In this document: piece after piece, positions 8,901 through 16,500 of the stretch
Layout of the letters: each line of letters opens with the position of its first letter
Position numbering within the stretch: the first letter of the stretch is position 1
Origin: Vreelandella neptunia
GTDB taxonomy: Bacteria; Pseudomonadota; Gammaproteobacteria; Pseudomonadales; Halomonadaceae
Assembly (NCBI RefSeq): GCF_022489065.1
Contig: NZ_JAKVTW010000001.1
Span: 372,001-436,000 of the forward strand
DNA length: 64,000 nt
Reading direction: 5' to 3'
The notes under the pieces: model-generated
What the model was told of the DNA's origin: nothing
Databases searched by the model: none
Seen by the model: the letters and a program-made list of their open reading frames with translations, nothing else
Translations under genes and position numbers: made by a program

Positions 8901-10443
8901 TGGTTTCTCCTGCCGCAAAGTCACTGAGCAGCGTGGCGGCTTCGTCAGCCGTTTGGGCAAACAGCAGCGCGCCATGGCTATGCCGTTCACGGTGGTGGAA
9001 TAGCGTATAAGCAATGTCGTATAGGCTGATACCGCCACTTTCGTGTAAGCCGTTCTCACGCAAATAGTGGGCGAGTGTTTCAGCGCTTTGGCTGAGCGCT
9101 TCGTTGCTGCGGGCACTAAGCCGAATCGGTAGCGTTGACCCAGGCGCCTGTGGCTCGGGTTTGCTCCGCTCCGGCGGGCTTTCCAGAATCACGTGGGCGT
9201 TGGCCCCGCCAAAACCGAAAGAGTTAATGCCGATGATCAGGCGGCCCTCCTTTTTCAGCGGCTGGCCTTTGGTAACGACGGATAAATTCAATTCATCAAA
9301 CTTGATGCGCGGATTAAGCTTGCGAATGCCAATGGTGGCGGGCACTTCACGGTGTTGAATGCTGTACAGCGCCTTGGCGAGCCCGGCCGCGCCGGAAGCG
9401 GTTTCCAGGTGGCCCAGGTTGCTTTTCACCGAGCCAATCAGCAGCGGTGTTTTACGGTGCTGGCCGAGTGCTTCGCCAATCGCGCGGGTCTCAATCGGGT
9501 CGCCCACGGCGGTGCCGGTGCCGTGCGCTTCCAGGTAGTCGATCTCATCCGGCGAGATACCCGCCTGCTTATAAGCGCGCTTCATCAGGTCAATCTGCGC
9601 GTTGGGGTTAGGCACGGTCAGGCCAGATTTGTGGCCATCGGTGTTTACAGCCGAGCCTGCTACCACGGCAATGATATTGTCGCCGTCGGCAATCGCCTGG
9701 TCGTAATCTTTAAGCAGGAAAATGCCTGCCCCTTCCGAGCGCACGTAGCCGTTACCCGCTTCGTCAAATACCTGGCAACGGCCAGTGGGCGAGAGCATGC
9801 TGGCTTTGGAGAAGATAATAAAGCCGTAGGGGTGCAGGTGCAGGCTGATGCCGCCCGCCAGCGCTATATTGGTTTCACCACTGCGAATCGATTGGCAGGC
9901 CTGGTGAAAGGCCACCATGGAGGACGAACAGGCGGTATCCAGCGACATGCTGGGGCCGTGTAGGTCAAACACGTAAGACAATCGATTCGAGGCGATGCTG
10001 GAGGTGTTGCCGGTAGCGGTAGAGGCATCAATGGCCGACATGTCGTCTGCGATGCGGTACGAGTAGTCGAGACTGGCGACACCTAAAAACACCCCGCACT
10101 GGCTGCCGCGCAGCGAGCTTGGCAGAATGCTGGCGTTTTCCATGGCTTCCCAGGCGAGCTCTAGGAGCATGCGCTGTTGAGGGTCCATGTTGGCGGCTTC
10201 ACGGGGCGAAATACCAAAAAACTCAGCGTCAAATCCGCTGATGTCACCCAGGCTACCGGCGGCAAAGGTCACGCTGGTGCCAGGATGGCGTTTATCCGGG
10301 TGCAAAAAGGCGTCGTGGCTCCAGCGATCAGCGGCCACTTCGGTAACTAAATCTTTTTCGGCTTGCAGGTCCTGCCAGAACGTTTCAGGGGTGGTGCCGG
10401 GGAAACGATGGGCGGCGCCGATGATGGCAACGCGTTTAGTCAT
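2974..10443 (-). CDS. Single-module, fully reducing type I polyketide/fatty acid synthase (RkpA-like)
   Basis: 2489 residues. The order of domains seen is as follows. KS is at about 1-425, with Cys172 in DTACSSS, His307 in EAHGTGT and His345 in KSNLGH. AT is at about 530-850, with Ser624 in GHSVGE and a YAFH motif near 725. DH is at about 890-1170, with His924 in DHVVGEGAVFP and Asp1088 in HPGILDSAFQ. A methyltransferase-like region at about 1240-1500 has a broken glycine motif (LEAGPSAPAL). A structural pseudo-KR is at about 1530-1720. ER is at about 1745-2075, with IHGAAGGVGIAA. The active KR is at about 2095-2290, with GGLGGFG and Tyr2244. ACP carries Ser2407 in MGFDSLMG. One module with a complete reductive loop and no thioesterase implies iterative synthesis of a saturated acyl chain, released by the downstream oxoamine synthase. 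It overlaps both neighbours by ATGA. The closest described relative is rhizobial RkpA. Confidence 0.92.
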   Translation of the reverse strand: MTKRVAIIGAAHRFPGTTPETFWQDLQAEKDLVTEVAADRWSHDAFLHPDKRHPGTSVTFAAGSLGDISGFDAEFFGISPREAANMDPQQRMLLELAWEAMENASILPSSLRGSQCGVFLGVASLDYSYRIADDMSAIDASTATGNTSSIASNRLSYVFDLHGPSMSLDTACSSSMVAFHQACQSIRSGETNIALAGGISLHLHPYGFIIFSKASMLSPTGRCQVFDEAGNGYVRSEGAGIFLLKDYDQAIADGDNIIAVVAGSAVNTDGHKSGLTVPNPNAQIDLMKRAYKQAGISPDEIDYLEAHGTGTAVGDPIETRAIGEALGQHRKTPLLIGSVKSNLGHLETASGAAGLAKALYSIQHREVPATIGIRKLNPRIKFDELNLSVVTKGQPLKKEGRLIIGINSFGFGGANAHVILESPPERSKPEPQAPGSTLPIRLSARSNEALSQSAETLAHYLRENGLHESGGISLYDIAYTLFHHRERHSHGALLFAQTADEAATLLSDFAAGETKSVTTLERLPNAAGPVFVYDGNGCQWETMGRDLLSDSPVFAAAIDRVDELFQQHGDFSLRAELEGRNKQEDENRFALTEIAQPALFALQVALTEWLRDQGIAPTAVFGHSVGEVAAAWASGALSLEDAVKVIYYRSDYQGKTRGQGEMTAVAMSADDIADWLEKPEFSQVCLAGINSPKGITLAGDSQQLGALEAALSEQDIFAKRLPLDYAFHSPAMDTIEAGVINALADITPRATQIPYYSTVTGELSDGLELDATYWWKNIREPVLFDAAASALMVQGHNVFIEIGAHPILRRYLNETLRQLERPGLVFGTIERHKSGLEGLQRCLSQLLLSGLDLASRQLPVVGQRVPLPRYAWQRGHHWVHATNDSQGLLSRYYQHPLLGYPLAQHEHTWESQLDTQRQPWLADHVVGEGAVFPGAGFVELTLAAALQLKDSPLLDIEELEIRAPLLLDGPHGRAMRLTYLPEDGRLEIHSREPATSSEWQLNAVARTMRESRGFLLNRKAPALPTRAPDYTLEDHLEMAERIGLHYGPAFQAIAKGWIEGDAVIGEIALSDEVKAQLATLHVHPGILDSAFQMFIPLLAQHSEFAAQLAFVPVRVERIQVNTQAGAPVIARAVMGKRAPHSFTADFELYDAAGNAVAVLSKTRFKAIRLNRAHHQHFSYLDVELTPAPLQAAPLALPADALARLADIASVYAASTGQRYGNEVAPLLDSLSEAFAQQRPKADTDIGVDTEEDTDDAAQHAPDVIWQLLVQDYPDYFAPIHLVGRLGLHQQALRSGASDLETLGISQENLARLNRVLVGESGWQALAGELGELIDSLITELPGGQRLQFLEAGPSAPALGERLLERSAQALYHDLTHYRVITTLGSTRHQAEQLQERFPLIDLLHLDPNESSPLAAPSSVEKAQVAFISVDITQPSVTRQLIEALPAQLAPGAQVMLIGIAPSRWLDDLLATPGIDQTALEQETLIGWLNDQGFMVSDPMALEESDSGAYLLHAHYPLSAVEGESSTTQRRHLVVADHDSEALAAQLVEALQSQGGSALLSVSQSAPAELLAHALAQPTLAKHTEQTLNVIDLRGLGANSTEAQTARCDHAMLWTLALEQQSLSASLWLVTHGLSALWQAASTSEHSNASGEAPGDAALWGFGRSLANEAVGHNVYLLDVPAQVSEQALNAWATLLTQPDSENEALIDNQGYRFATRLRTVPAPSPATASLKQNEEQAKEQPKQPQQAMTLGFAMPGQLRQLTWRPRPLPQASADEVAIRVKATGLNFRDVMYTLGLLSDEAIENGFAGPTLGLEFSGVVESVGSNVTHVTPGQSVVGFGPASFSDKVIASQHAVAPLPEGISFAAAATIPTTFFTVYYALKHLARVEPGEKILIHGAAGGVGIAALQIAQWLGAEIYATVGSEEKRDFLRLMGIERLYDSRSLTFAEEILEDTQGEGVDVVLNSLAGEAINQNLRALRPFGRFLELGKRDFYENTHIGLRPFRNNLSYFGIDSDQLMKVQPALTQRLFGEMMALFNDGTLSPLPFTSFSHTQVIDAFRYMQQARQIGKVVVTYEQPIAPPQNDVLGTEAMQLSADASYLVTGGLGGFGLRTAQWLVEKGARQLILLSRSGPASEEAQAAMAAFEQQGVTVIAAACDITDRAALASLLERAKGELAPLRGIVHAATVIDDGLIRNLNAERIQKVLAPKIDGARHLDALTRETELDFFVLYSSATTLFGNPGQANYVAANHWLEAFAANRRAAGLPATCVRWGAIEDVGFLARNTRTRDALQERLGGSALRSDDALNVLEQMLLTPGPSLGVLELEWGALARFLPTAEAPRFNEIARASDDDGSADADDDISALLADLSPEELHSTVTDLLRAELASILLIDEEKLDIHRSVYDMGFDSLMGVELMTAIENRLGVQVSVMVLSEASTLDKLAGVLIQKMHQHDDVEEAPQDAIASLAAQHGSEGFTTESSSASSSPATETP

Positions 10444-12089
10444 TCTTGCTCCTGAGGTTCTGGTTCTGCCTTGATCACATCGCTATTCATATCGTGTCCA
10501 AACACCTGTTTGAACAGCTGGACACCCAGTTCGTTAGCGGCTAGCTCAAATGGCTCACTGTCTTTTACCAACTGCTCCGTTGACCATATCATGTAGGGGG
10601 TGCGGCTATCAGGGGGCGTAAAGTGAGTGTACGCCTCCGGTAGAATTGGCACATGATCCCCATACCAGCCTAGCAGCCCCGGTCGCTTTGCATTATTTAG
10701 CGAATTTTTAACGCTCGCCAACATCTTGTCGGATTCACTTAAATGGTGCAAATAGACCGCGAGGTCACGCAGGTGACCGGGCAGTGGCCAGGGCGCGTTG
10801 GGCAGCGTGTTAGCTAGCGTCGCTTGACTGGGTGCTTCCAAATGTAGCGGGCCGTGATTTTCCATGGTGATGACAAAGATAAATAGCGGCCTATTATCGT
10901 CATCTTCAAGCAGGCGTCCAATTTTTCGTGCAACGGCTTGGTCACCAATGTATTGGCCGCTCTTGTCGCTGCTCTCGAAAGCATTGATATCTATAAAGTG
11001 GTCAAAGCCTAATTGCGGTATCACCTTGTGACGAAAATAGAAGCTCGCCAGGTATGGATGTACGCAAATGGTGCGATAGCCTGCCGCTTTTAGCGCACTC
11101 GCCAAACTGGGCCGTGGATGACGTGAAAGGGTGCGATACGGATTGAATTGTCGTGCACCCCACTGGCTGGGGGCAATGCCGGTTAACACCGCGCACTCGG
11201 TACGCACGGTATTGGCACCCCAGGCGGGCACGTTTAAGGCGCCATGCAGGGTAGCGTTTGTGCGGGTGGTGTCGTAGTGGTGAAGTAGATTGGCATCGAC
11301 TTCTTGGCACCAGGGGCGCGGGTCGAAAAACGATTCGCTCTGCACCAGTACAATGTTTGGCAGTGCTGGGTTTGGCAGTGACTGGTTTGGCAGTGCTGGG
11401 TTTGGCAGTGTTTGGTGGGGCAGGGGTTGCGCGTCTTGATATGCTTTGGCCACCTCTGTTAGCTGATAAAAAGGCGACTGTTCTGGCGTTGGGATAGGTG
11501 AGCGCATTAGCGCCATACCGTAGGCCCATAGGCTGGCAAACAGCCCTAGACACTGCAGGTCTTGAGTGGGCTGCAAGGTAATGGCGGGTTGCTTGGGAAT
11601 GCTGAAAGAGAGCAGTAGTACGCCGATGGCGATGATCTCAAACGCGCTGATTAAAAAGCGGCTAGCACCCTCGCTAGTGACTAACGAAGTTTCCCAATAG
11701 AAGAACGCCCCAATGGCAACGGCCGCCGCACTGCTGGCGGCAATCGCTAGGCCAATGCCGAAAAAGGGCACGTATAAGCGCGGATGCAGAATGGCATCCC
11801 AGAAGTATTCAAAGTCGTGGCAAATAAACGGTTCGTTCAGCGTGTTCGACTTGGTATTGCTCGACTGCACGACAACGAGCTGAAGCGAGAGAAATACCAT
11901 GACCGCGAACCAGGGGCGCTGAAGTAGCAACACCAATAGACCAAACAGCAGCACCCAAGAGCCCGCATGCACGCCATTAGCCGCCAAACCGCGCTGCCAG
12001 AAGGGCCGCGGCCGTGGGCTAAGCAGGGCTTCAACGCCACCGCTTAGCAACAGGCCGATGAGCAGTGGCCACATCAGCGCGCTAATCAT
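10440..12089 (-). CDS. Membrane sulfatase/LTA-synthase-fold enzyme (RkpI-like)
   Basis: 549 residues. Several hydrophobic segments in the first about 190 residues anchor a large periplasmic domain of the alkaline phosphatase/sulfatase superfamily. Recognisable metal or nucleophile regions are PNIVLVQSESFFD, the threonine in GANTVRTECAVLTG, ENHGPLH and YGDHVP. LTA synthase relatives move phosphoglycerol or phosphoethanolamine from a lipid to a polymer or lipid. The rhizobial capsule counterpart is RkpI. A proline/asparagine linker near residues 225-245 is built from a short repeat (ALPN/SLPN), visible as TTTGGCAG repeats at about 11354-11410. It overlaps the dehydrogenase by 8 bp and the PKS by 4 bp. 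The exact substrate cannot be told; modification of the capsule lipid or headgroup is an inference. Confidence 0.75.
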   Translation of the reverse strand: MISALMWPLLIGLLLSGGVEALLSPRPRPFWQRGLAANGVHAGSWVLLFGLLVLLLQRPWFAVMVFLSLQLVVVQSSNTKSNTLNEPFICHDFEYFWDAILHPRLYVPFFGIGLAIAASSAAAVAIGAFFYWETSLVTSEGASRFLISAFEIIAIGVLLLSFSIPKQPAITLQPTQDLQCLGLFASLWAYGMALMRSPIPTPEQSPFYQLTEVAKAYQDAQPLPHQTLPNPALPNQSLPNPALPNIVLVQSESFFDPRPWCQEVDANLLHHYDTTRTNATLHGALNVPAWGANTVRTECAVLTGIAPSQWGARQFNPYRTLSRHPRPSLASALKAAGYRTICVHPYLASFYFRHKVIPQLGFDHFIDINAFESSDKSGQYIGDQAVARKIGRLLEDDDNRPLFIFVITMENHGPLHLEAPSQATLANTLPNAPWPLPGHLRDLAVYLHHLSESDKMLASVKNSLNNAKRPGLLGWYGDHVPILPEAYTHFTPPDSRTPYMIWSTEQLVKDSEPFELAANELGVQLFKQVFGHDMNSDVIKAEPEPQEQE

Positions 12090-12879
12090 GGGGCGTGCCT
12101 TCTGAGTGATTAAAGCCCAGGCGCTTGATCAACCATTGTGAAACACCGGCAGGCAGCACCGCTAACCACCAGGTGCCAAAATTAAGTGGAAAGGGGAAGC
12201 TGATGCGTGCGCGGTTGGCCGTTATGCCCCGTTTTATGACGTTAGCGGCGCGCTCGGGGGGCCACTCCCAGGGTTTGGGGCCGGGCATCGCTTCGCACAT
12301 CGGTGACGTCACATAGCCGGGCATCACCACCGTGACACCAATGCCATGGGGGGCGAGCAGCCCGCGCAACCCTTCACCGTAGGCTTTAATGCCAGCTTTG
12401 CTGGCGCTGTAGCTGGGTGTTGTAGGCAAGCCGTGCCACCCGGCAAGCGAGCTGATCAACACCAGTTGACCGCTGCCGCGCGCCTGCATGGCGGGCACCA
12501 TGTGTTGCACCATGGCGATGGGTGTTTTCAGATTGATATCCAGCAGCGCCTGCACCTCGTCCCAGGGCTCTAGAATTTCAGGCCCTTGGGGGTGGGTATT
12601 TTTGCCCGCATTGGCGATGACGATATCCGGTACTTGCTGGGCGCAGAGTTCGGCTAGCCAGTTTTGCAGGGCGTGGTCATCGGTTAGCGTGATGGTCGAG
12701 AGCGTGACCTGGGCGCCTTGCTCGCGGCAAATCGCTGCCAGTGCTTCCAGCGTTGCTAACTGGCGGCCGTGCAGCACGAGATGGGTGCTGGGTTCTGCGT
12801 AGGCGCGAGCTAGCGCCCCACCAATCGCCCCCGTGGCGCCGGTGATTAGTACACAGCGAGAGCGTTGGGGTTGGCTCAC
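12082..12879 (-). CDS. Short-chain dehydrogenase/reductase (RkpH-like)
   Basis: 265 residues with the classical SDR plan. The NAD(P)-binding motif is TGATGAIG (13-20), NAG lies near 90, Ser144 is present, and the catalytic pair is Tyr157/Lys161 in YSASK. A hydrophobic C-terminal stretch of about 30 residues (NFGTWWLAVLPAGVSQWLI) suggests membrane association, as in 3-ketosphinganine reductase-like SDRs. The start is a GTG overlapping the kpsS stop (GTGA). It is placed with a PKS and an oxoamine synthase, so the likely job is to reduce the 3-keto group of the aminoketone to a sphinganine-like amino alcohol. That is inference from context; RkpH is the rhizobial counterpart. Confidence 0.8.
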   Translation of the reverse strand: MSQPQRSRCVLITGATGAIGGALARAYAEPSTHLVLHGRQLATLEALAAICREQGAQVTLSTITLTDDHALQNWLAELCAQQVPDIVIANAGKNTHPQGPEILEPWDEVQALLDINLKTPIAMVQHMVPAMQARGSGQLVLISSLAGWHGLPTTPSYSASKAGIKAYGEGLRGLLAPHGIGVTVVMPGYVTSPMCEAMPGPKPWEWPPERAANVIKRGITANRARISFPFPLNFGTWWLAVLPAGVSQWLIKRLGFNHSEGTPHD

Positions 12880-14117
12880 AACAACTTCTCCAGCGGTGAC
12901 GGGCAGGCCTCGAGTATGCGGGCGGCGTTGTCCACGGCCAAATCGATACTTGGCTGGCAGTAGTAGCCACCATTGACCTGAACGGCGTGCATGACGGTTT
13001 TTTGGAAGTAGCCAAATAGTTCGCTGTTAGGCGGCTGTGGCTGCTGCCAAAAATCCGCCAAATCACCTTGGTAGGTTAGCCCATCCAGGTTGTAGATCGG
13101 GTCACTGAGGGCAAAGGTCGGGCAGTGCTTTTCCAGCGATACGATGCCCACGGTGCTGTTAACGGTCACATTGCCTCTGGCATGTTTGAGCAGAGCGTTG
13201 AGGTCGCCTGACTCCAGGTAGACGATGCGCCCTTGCAGACCGTAGCGTTCTTCAAGCTGCTGGATCATCTTGGGGTAGTTGACCAAGCCCATATCCAGCG
13301 GGTGGTTCTTGATACATAGCTGCGTATCGCTGGGCGCGTGAGTAGCAAACGAGGCCATCACTTCGTCCATTACCTCTTGCATATTGGCATAGGGGGAGTG
13401 ATCGCGAATTTGCGCATCGCTATTTAACTGCAGCGGCAGCATAAAATAAGGGCAGCCGCTTTCGATAAGAGCTTTGATGCGCTCGGCATCGCGTTTTTTC
13501 CAAACGGCTCTTAACTGAGCAAAGCGCTTGAGATAGCCCGCGTACTCAACAGGGGCAGTGATCGGCGCGTGGTTGCGGTAGTGCGGCGCGACAAGCGGGT
13601 TGGCAAGCCCTGCCAAGTGATAGCCAACATCGTGCATGGCGCGAATTTTAAAAGAGGAGCGAAAACGCACCGGCGCGGGTGGCTCAGGCAGCGCTTTGCC
13701 GGTTTCATAAAACCAGCTGGGGTTGCGGGGCAGCAGCGAGTGGCCGTTAACGCCTTCGCGCTCCAGAGTGATCCAGAACGGGCGAAAGTAGCCCTCTTCA
13801 AATACATGGGTACGCACGCCTGCAGCGGCGGCATTGTCGACCGCGGGGCGATGAATAGGGCGGCGGTCGCCGAACACGATTTGATCGGTAATTGCGTACT
13901 TCTGCCAAAGGTGTTGGATATAGCCGGGCAGCTCGGTTAGTGGGTCACGAAACAGGTGGCTTTCGCCGTGAGTGCGCTGCCAGTAAGCGATGTCGCCTGC
14001 GTTGAAGTTGACCTTGACGACACGGTGCCCATCGTTCACCAAACGCTTGGCTAAGCGCGGGTAAAACGGTGAGCAAACGCCCTGCAAAAATAAGAATGCA
14101 CGCTTCTGTTGCTTCAA
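12876..14117 (-). CDS. kpsS: Capsule polysaccharide beta-Kdo transferase KpsS
   Basis: 413 residues with the KpsS signature: an opening AFLFLQGVCSPFYPRLAKRL, then GHRVVKVNFNAGDIAYW, VFGDRRPIHRPAV and FEEGYFRPFW. In Escherichia coli, KpsS adds the first Kdo to lysophosphatidylglycerol and KpsC extends the poly-Kdo linker that anchors group 2 capsules. The gene starts with TTG (14117), 1 bp after the kpsC stop, and overlaps the next gene by 4 bp. Its presence beside lipid-forming genes suggests that the acceptor lipid here may be the PKS/oxoamine product and not lysophosphatidylglycerol. That is inference. Confidence 0.88.
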   Translation of the reverse strand: MKQQKRAFLFLQGVCSPFYPRLAKRLVNDGHRVVKVNFNAGDIAYWQRTHGESHLFRDPLTELPGYIQHLWQKYAITDQIVFGDRRPIHRPAVDNAAAAGVRTHVFEEGYFRPFWITLEREGVNGHSLLPRNPSWFYETGKALPEPPAPVRFRSSFKIRAMHDVGYHLAGLANPLVAPHYRNHAPITAPVEYAGYLKRFAQLRAVWKKRDAERIKALIESGCPYFMLPLQLNSDAQIRDHSPYANMQEVMDEVMASFATHAPSDTQLCIKNHPLDMGLVNYPKMIQQLEERYGLQGRIVYLESGDLNALLKHARGNVTVNSTVGIVSLEKHCPTFALSDPIYNLDGLTYQGDLADFWQQPQPPNSELFGYFQKTVMHAVQVNGGYYCQPSIDLAVDNAARILEACPSPLEKLL

Positions 14118-14118
14118 C

Positions 14119-16125
14119 TCAATGCCTTCCGATCAACAAGTTACGATAACAGCGGTAGAGATGCTGTTTCCATGTAAGGGTGCTTTTTTGTGTTCTTGCC
14201 TGTTCCAACAGGCTGACGACGGTTTCAGCATTGCATAGCTGGTGGGTCGTTGGGTCTACATAGCCGGGGTAAAGAATCAGCGTGCCGGCCACCAGCGCAT
14301 CCAGCGAGAGTGAGCGAGTGCGGCGAGGGCAGCTAAGCGCATCCTGGGTTAGCCCCCAGCCAGCATAAAAGGGCAGGCCGTAGGTGCTGACTTCCCGCTT
14401 GCGCAAAAGTGCTTCAAAGCCGGTTAAAGAGCTCATGGTATGAACTGCATCGACGCGCTCTAGCAGGGTCGCGATATCGATACCACTCGCGTCTAGATCA
14501 TACAGGCGTTTGGCATTGGTATCGAGTGCCCCGACACGCGCTTCGCTCAATACATCGGGGTGGGCTTTGTAAACGATAAAGGCGTCTGGGTGGGCGTCAC
14601 GCACGGCGCTCAGTAGCCCGCTATTGGTATTAATATGAGGGGAGCCGGTGGCAATGGAGGCGTCGCTCTCCACCTGGCCTGGCACCAGTATTGTGTAACG
14701 CCCTTTGGGCAGCTCGACCTCTGCCGTGCCGCGTATGTTGTACTTGGAGAGCTTGAGCGCCACCAATCGTTCACGAAGCTGATGAGCTCGTAGCAACAGG
14801 TCGTCGCTGAACGTGGTGTCGTTAAGCAGCGTTTCCAAGTCACTGGGCTGGGTGGGGTCGTAATAGATACCCTGTGAATCAATCACCAACGACAGCGGCT
14901 GCGTAAGATCGACCCCCAGCCCCACCGAACGAATGAAGCCATCTTCCATACGCCAGAGTTTGGCCATGTGCTGGGCGTGCTGGCGCTTGAAATCTGCATC
15001 AATGCGGCTCGACCACACCAGCAGGCGTTCATCGGGTTGCTGGCTTGCGGGCAGCTCGGCCTGATAATTCACCTGCGCGGCGGGCCCCAAAAAACCACCA
15101 ATAAAGCGCCGCTTCCACGAGGAGAACCCGCATGCCCGCCAGCTTCCCCGGTAGCGCTCCTGCTGGCGCTTTTGATCGGCAATCAAGGCGATGGCCTCTT
15201 CTAGCGTGGCTGATTGCCGGGTGTAAGGGTTGGCGTAGCGGCAGTAGCGTAAATAAGCGGCGGCAAAGACTTCAAGGAGGGTGCGCTGTGTGCGTCGTCG
15301 CTGGCAGGGCAACTGGTCGTGGGTTAGCCCCCAGCCGGCATAAAAGGGAATGCCAAAGCAGGACACCTGCTTACCCGCAAGCAGCGCTTCAAAGCCGAGC
15401 TGGCTGGTGACGACGTAAACGTGATCAACCTGGTCAAAGAGTGCCCAGGGATTGATATCTTCACCGATTACCCTGCAGCGGGGGTGGTCAGCTGCGTTAA
15501 GCAGATGCCCCTGTTTTTTGCCCGCAATTACGTCAGGGTGGATCTTGACCAAAATCTCGCTTTCGGGGTGCGCTGCTAACGCGGCCTCCAACATGTGTTG
15601 AAAACTCTCCGCTTGAGCACCGCCGTAATGAATAGAGGCATCCCCTGCGGTTTGGTCGACCACTAACACACGTGCCCGGCTGCTGTTCTGAACTGGCTGG
15701 TCGGGGGCATGGTTATATTTGGAGAGCCGGTAGCGGGCGATCAGTGCTATACAACGTTCGGCTTGGGCTAGCTCTTCAGCGTCGAAGCTTGCTGTGTTGA
15801 GCCAGTTTTCTAAATCAGAAGGGCGCGAGGCGTCGTAATAGATACCGGTCTCATCGACCACTAGGCTATGCGGTTGAAAGCCATCCACCCCTAGCCCTAA
15901 CGAGCGTATAAAGCCATCTTCCAGGGCGATATAAGGTAGTTGGTGGCGTTGGGCATACTGCCTTGCGCGGACGCTGGTGGGCTTTAACCCCCAGCCAATG
16001 ATCGCGTTGGGCTTCTGCTTCCATGGGCGAAGGCGGGCGAAACGATGAAATTCGGGCAGCAGCGCAGGCAGGGCAGCCAGTTTGCGGATACCTGAGGATG
16101 TGTAACCTGCCGTTCGTGTCGCCAT
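14119..16125 (-). CDS. kpsC: Capsule polysaccharide Kdo transferase KpsC (two-domain)
   Basis: About 668 residues, the first gene of the capsule operon. It contains two homologous halves, each with the signature EDGFIRS(L/V)GLGVD followed by SLV(V/I)D and GIYYD. These sit near residues 75-110 and 390-425, and the motif YAGWGLT recurs in both halves. This is the dual retaining beta-Kdo glycosyltransferase architecture of KpsC; the rhizobial RkpJ is related. I chose the ATG at 16125, giving MATRTAGYTSSGIRKLAA. A TTG at 16155 would add ten residues. Neither start has a clear ribosome-binding site, which matters because RfaH can help recruit ribosomes to leaderless-like operon starts. The gene is preceded by a leader of about 345 nt that carries an ops-like element. 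Confidence 0.9.
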   Translation of the reverse strand: MATRTAGYTSSGIRKLAALPALLPEFHRFARLRPWKQKPNAIIGWGLKPTSVRARQYAQRHQLPYIALEDGFIRSLGLGVDGFQPHSLVVDETGIYYDASRPSDLENWLNTASFDAEELAQAERCIALIARYRLSKYNHAPDQPVQNSSRARVLVVDQTAGDASIHYGGAQAESFQHMLEAALAAHPESEILVKIHPDVIAGKKQGHLLNAADHPRCRVIGEDINPWALFDQVDHVYVVTSQLGFEALLAGKQVSCFGIPFYAGWGLTHDQLPCQRRRTQRTLLEVFAAAYLRYCRYANPYTRQSATLEEAIALIADQKRQQERYRGSWRACGFSSWKRRFIGGFLGPAAQVNYQAELPASQQPDERLLVWSSRIDADFKRQHAQHMAKLWRMEDGFIRSVGLGVDLTQPLSLVIDSQGIYYDPTQPSDLETLLNDTTFSDDLLLRAHQLRERLVALKLSKYNIRGTAEVELPKGRYTILVPGQVESDASIATGSPHINTNSGLLSAVRDAHPDAFIVYKAHPDVLSEARVGALDTNAKRLYDLDASGIDIATLLERVDAVHTMSSLTGFEALLRKREVSTYGLPFYAGWGLTQDALSCPRRTRSLSLDALVAGTLILYPGYVDPTTHQLCNAETVVSLLEQARTQKSTLTWKQHLYRCYRNLLIGRH

Positions 16126-16406
16126 AAATAAGGCCGCAGTGAGGTAACAGTACAAAGAGTAGGCGGGCGAACATACGTGAATTGGCTAGTGTAATCAATT
16201 CATCGCATGCTTGAGGGTAGATTAACCGTGGATAGGAGGAGCCTGTGGTTATTTGCTTAAGGTTGCGATAATTAAGCGTATGTAACGGATTTAGATGGTC
16301 TAGTTTCAAAATGTTTATAAGTAGATAAAATAGCTTTTGCTAACCTCTTAAGTTAAGTTTGTTAGAGTTCGCTCATGCGTTTGTATTACTTGAAATGGCT
16401 TGCATA

Positions 16407-16422
16407 GTTGATACGTATCAAC
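16407..16422. promoter_or_regulatory. Perfect 16-bp palindrome in capsule/GGDEF intergenic leader
   Basis: GTTGATACGTATCAAC is a perfect 16-bp inverted repeat with no spacer. It lies between the ops element and kpsC, and about 125 bp upstream of the divergent GGDEF gene. It could be an operator for either unit or a hairpin in the kpsC leader. No regulator can be named. Confidence 0.45.
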
Positions 16423-16468
16423 GCTTGGGTAAGGCATAATTTTGTTAAGCTCATTGCTTATTCTGCTT

Positions 16469-16500
16469 GGGCGCTACCGCCCCTCTGGCAATAGTTAACG
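16469..16500 (-). promoter_or_regulatory. JUMPStart/ops element of the capsule operon
   Basis: Read on the minus strand, the segment contains GTTAACTATTGCCAGAG followed by GGGCGGTAGCGCCC. The core GGCGGTAGCG matches the ops pause element recognised by RfaH. The preceding GTTAA...GCCAG(A)G resembles the rest of a JUMPStart sequence. The core can form a 5-bp stem around GTAG, like the ops hairpin exposed on the non-template strand. It points toward kpsC, about 345 bp away, and the rfaH gene lies at the end of the same operon. I saw no convincing sigma-70 promoter upstream, where one is expected (above 16500). Confidence 0.75.
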
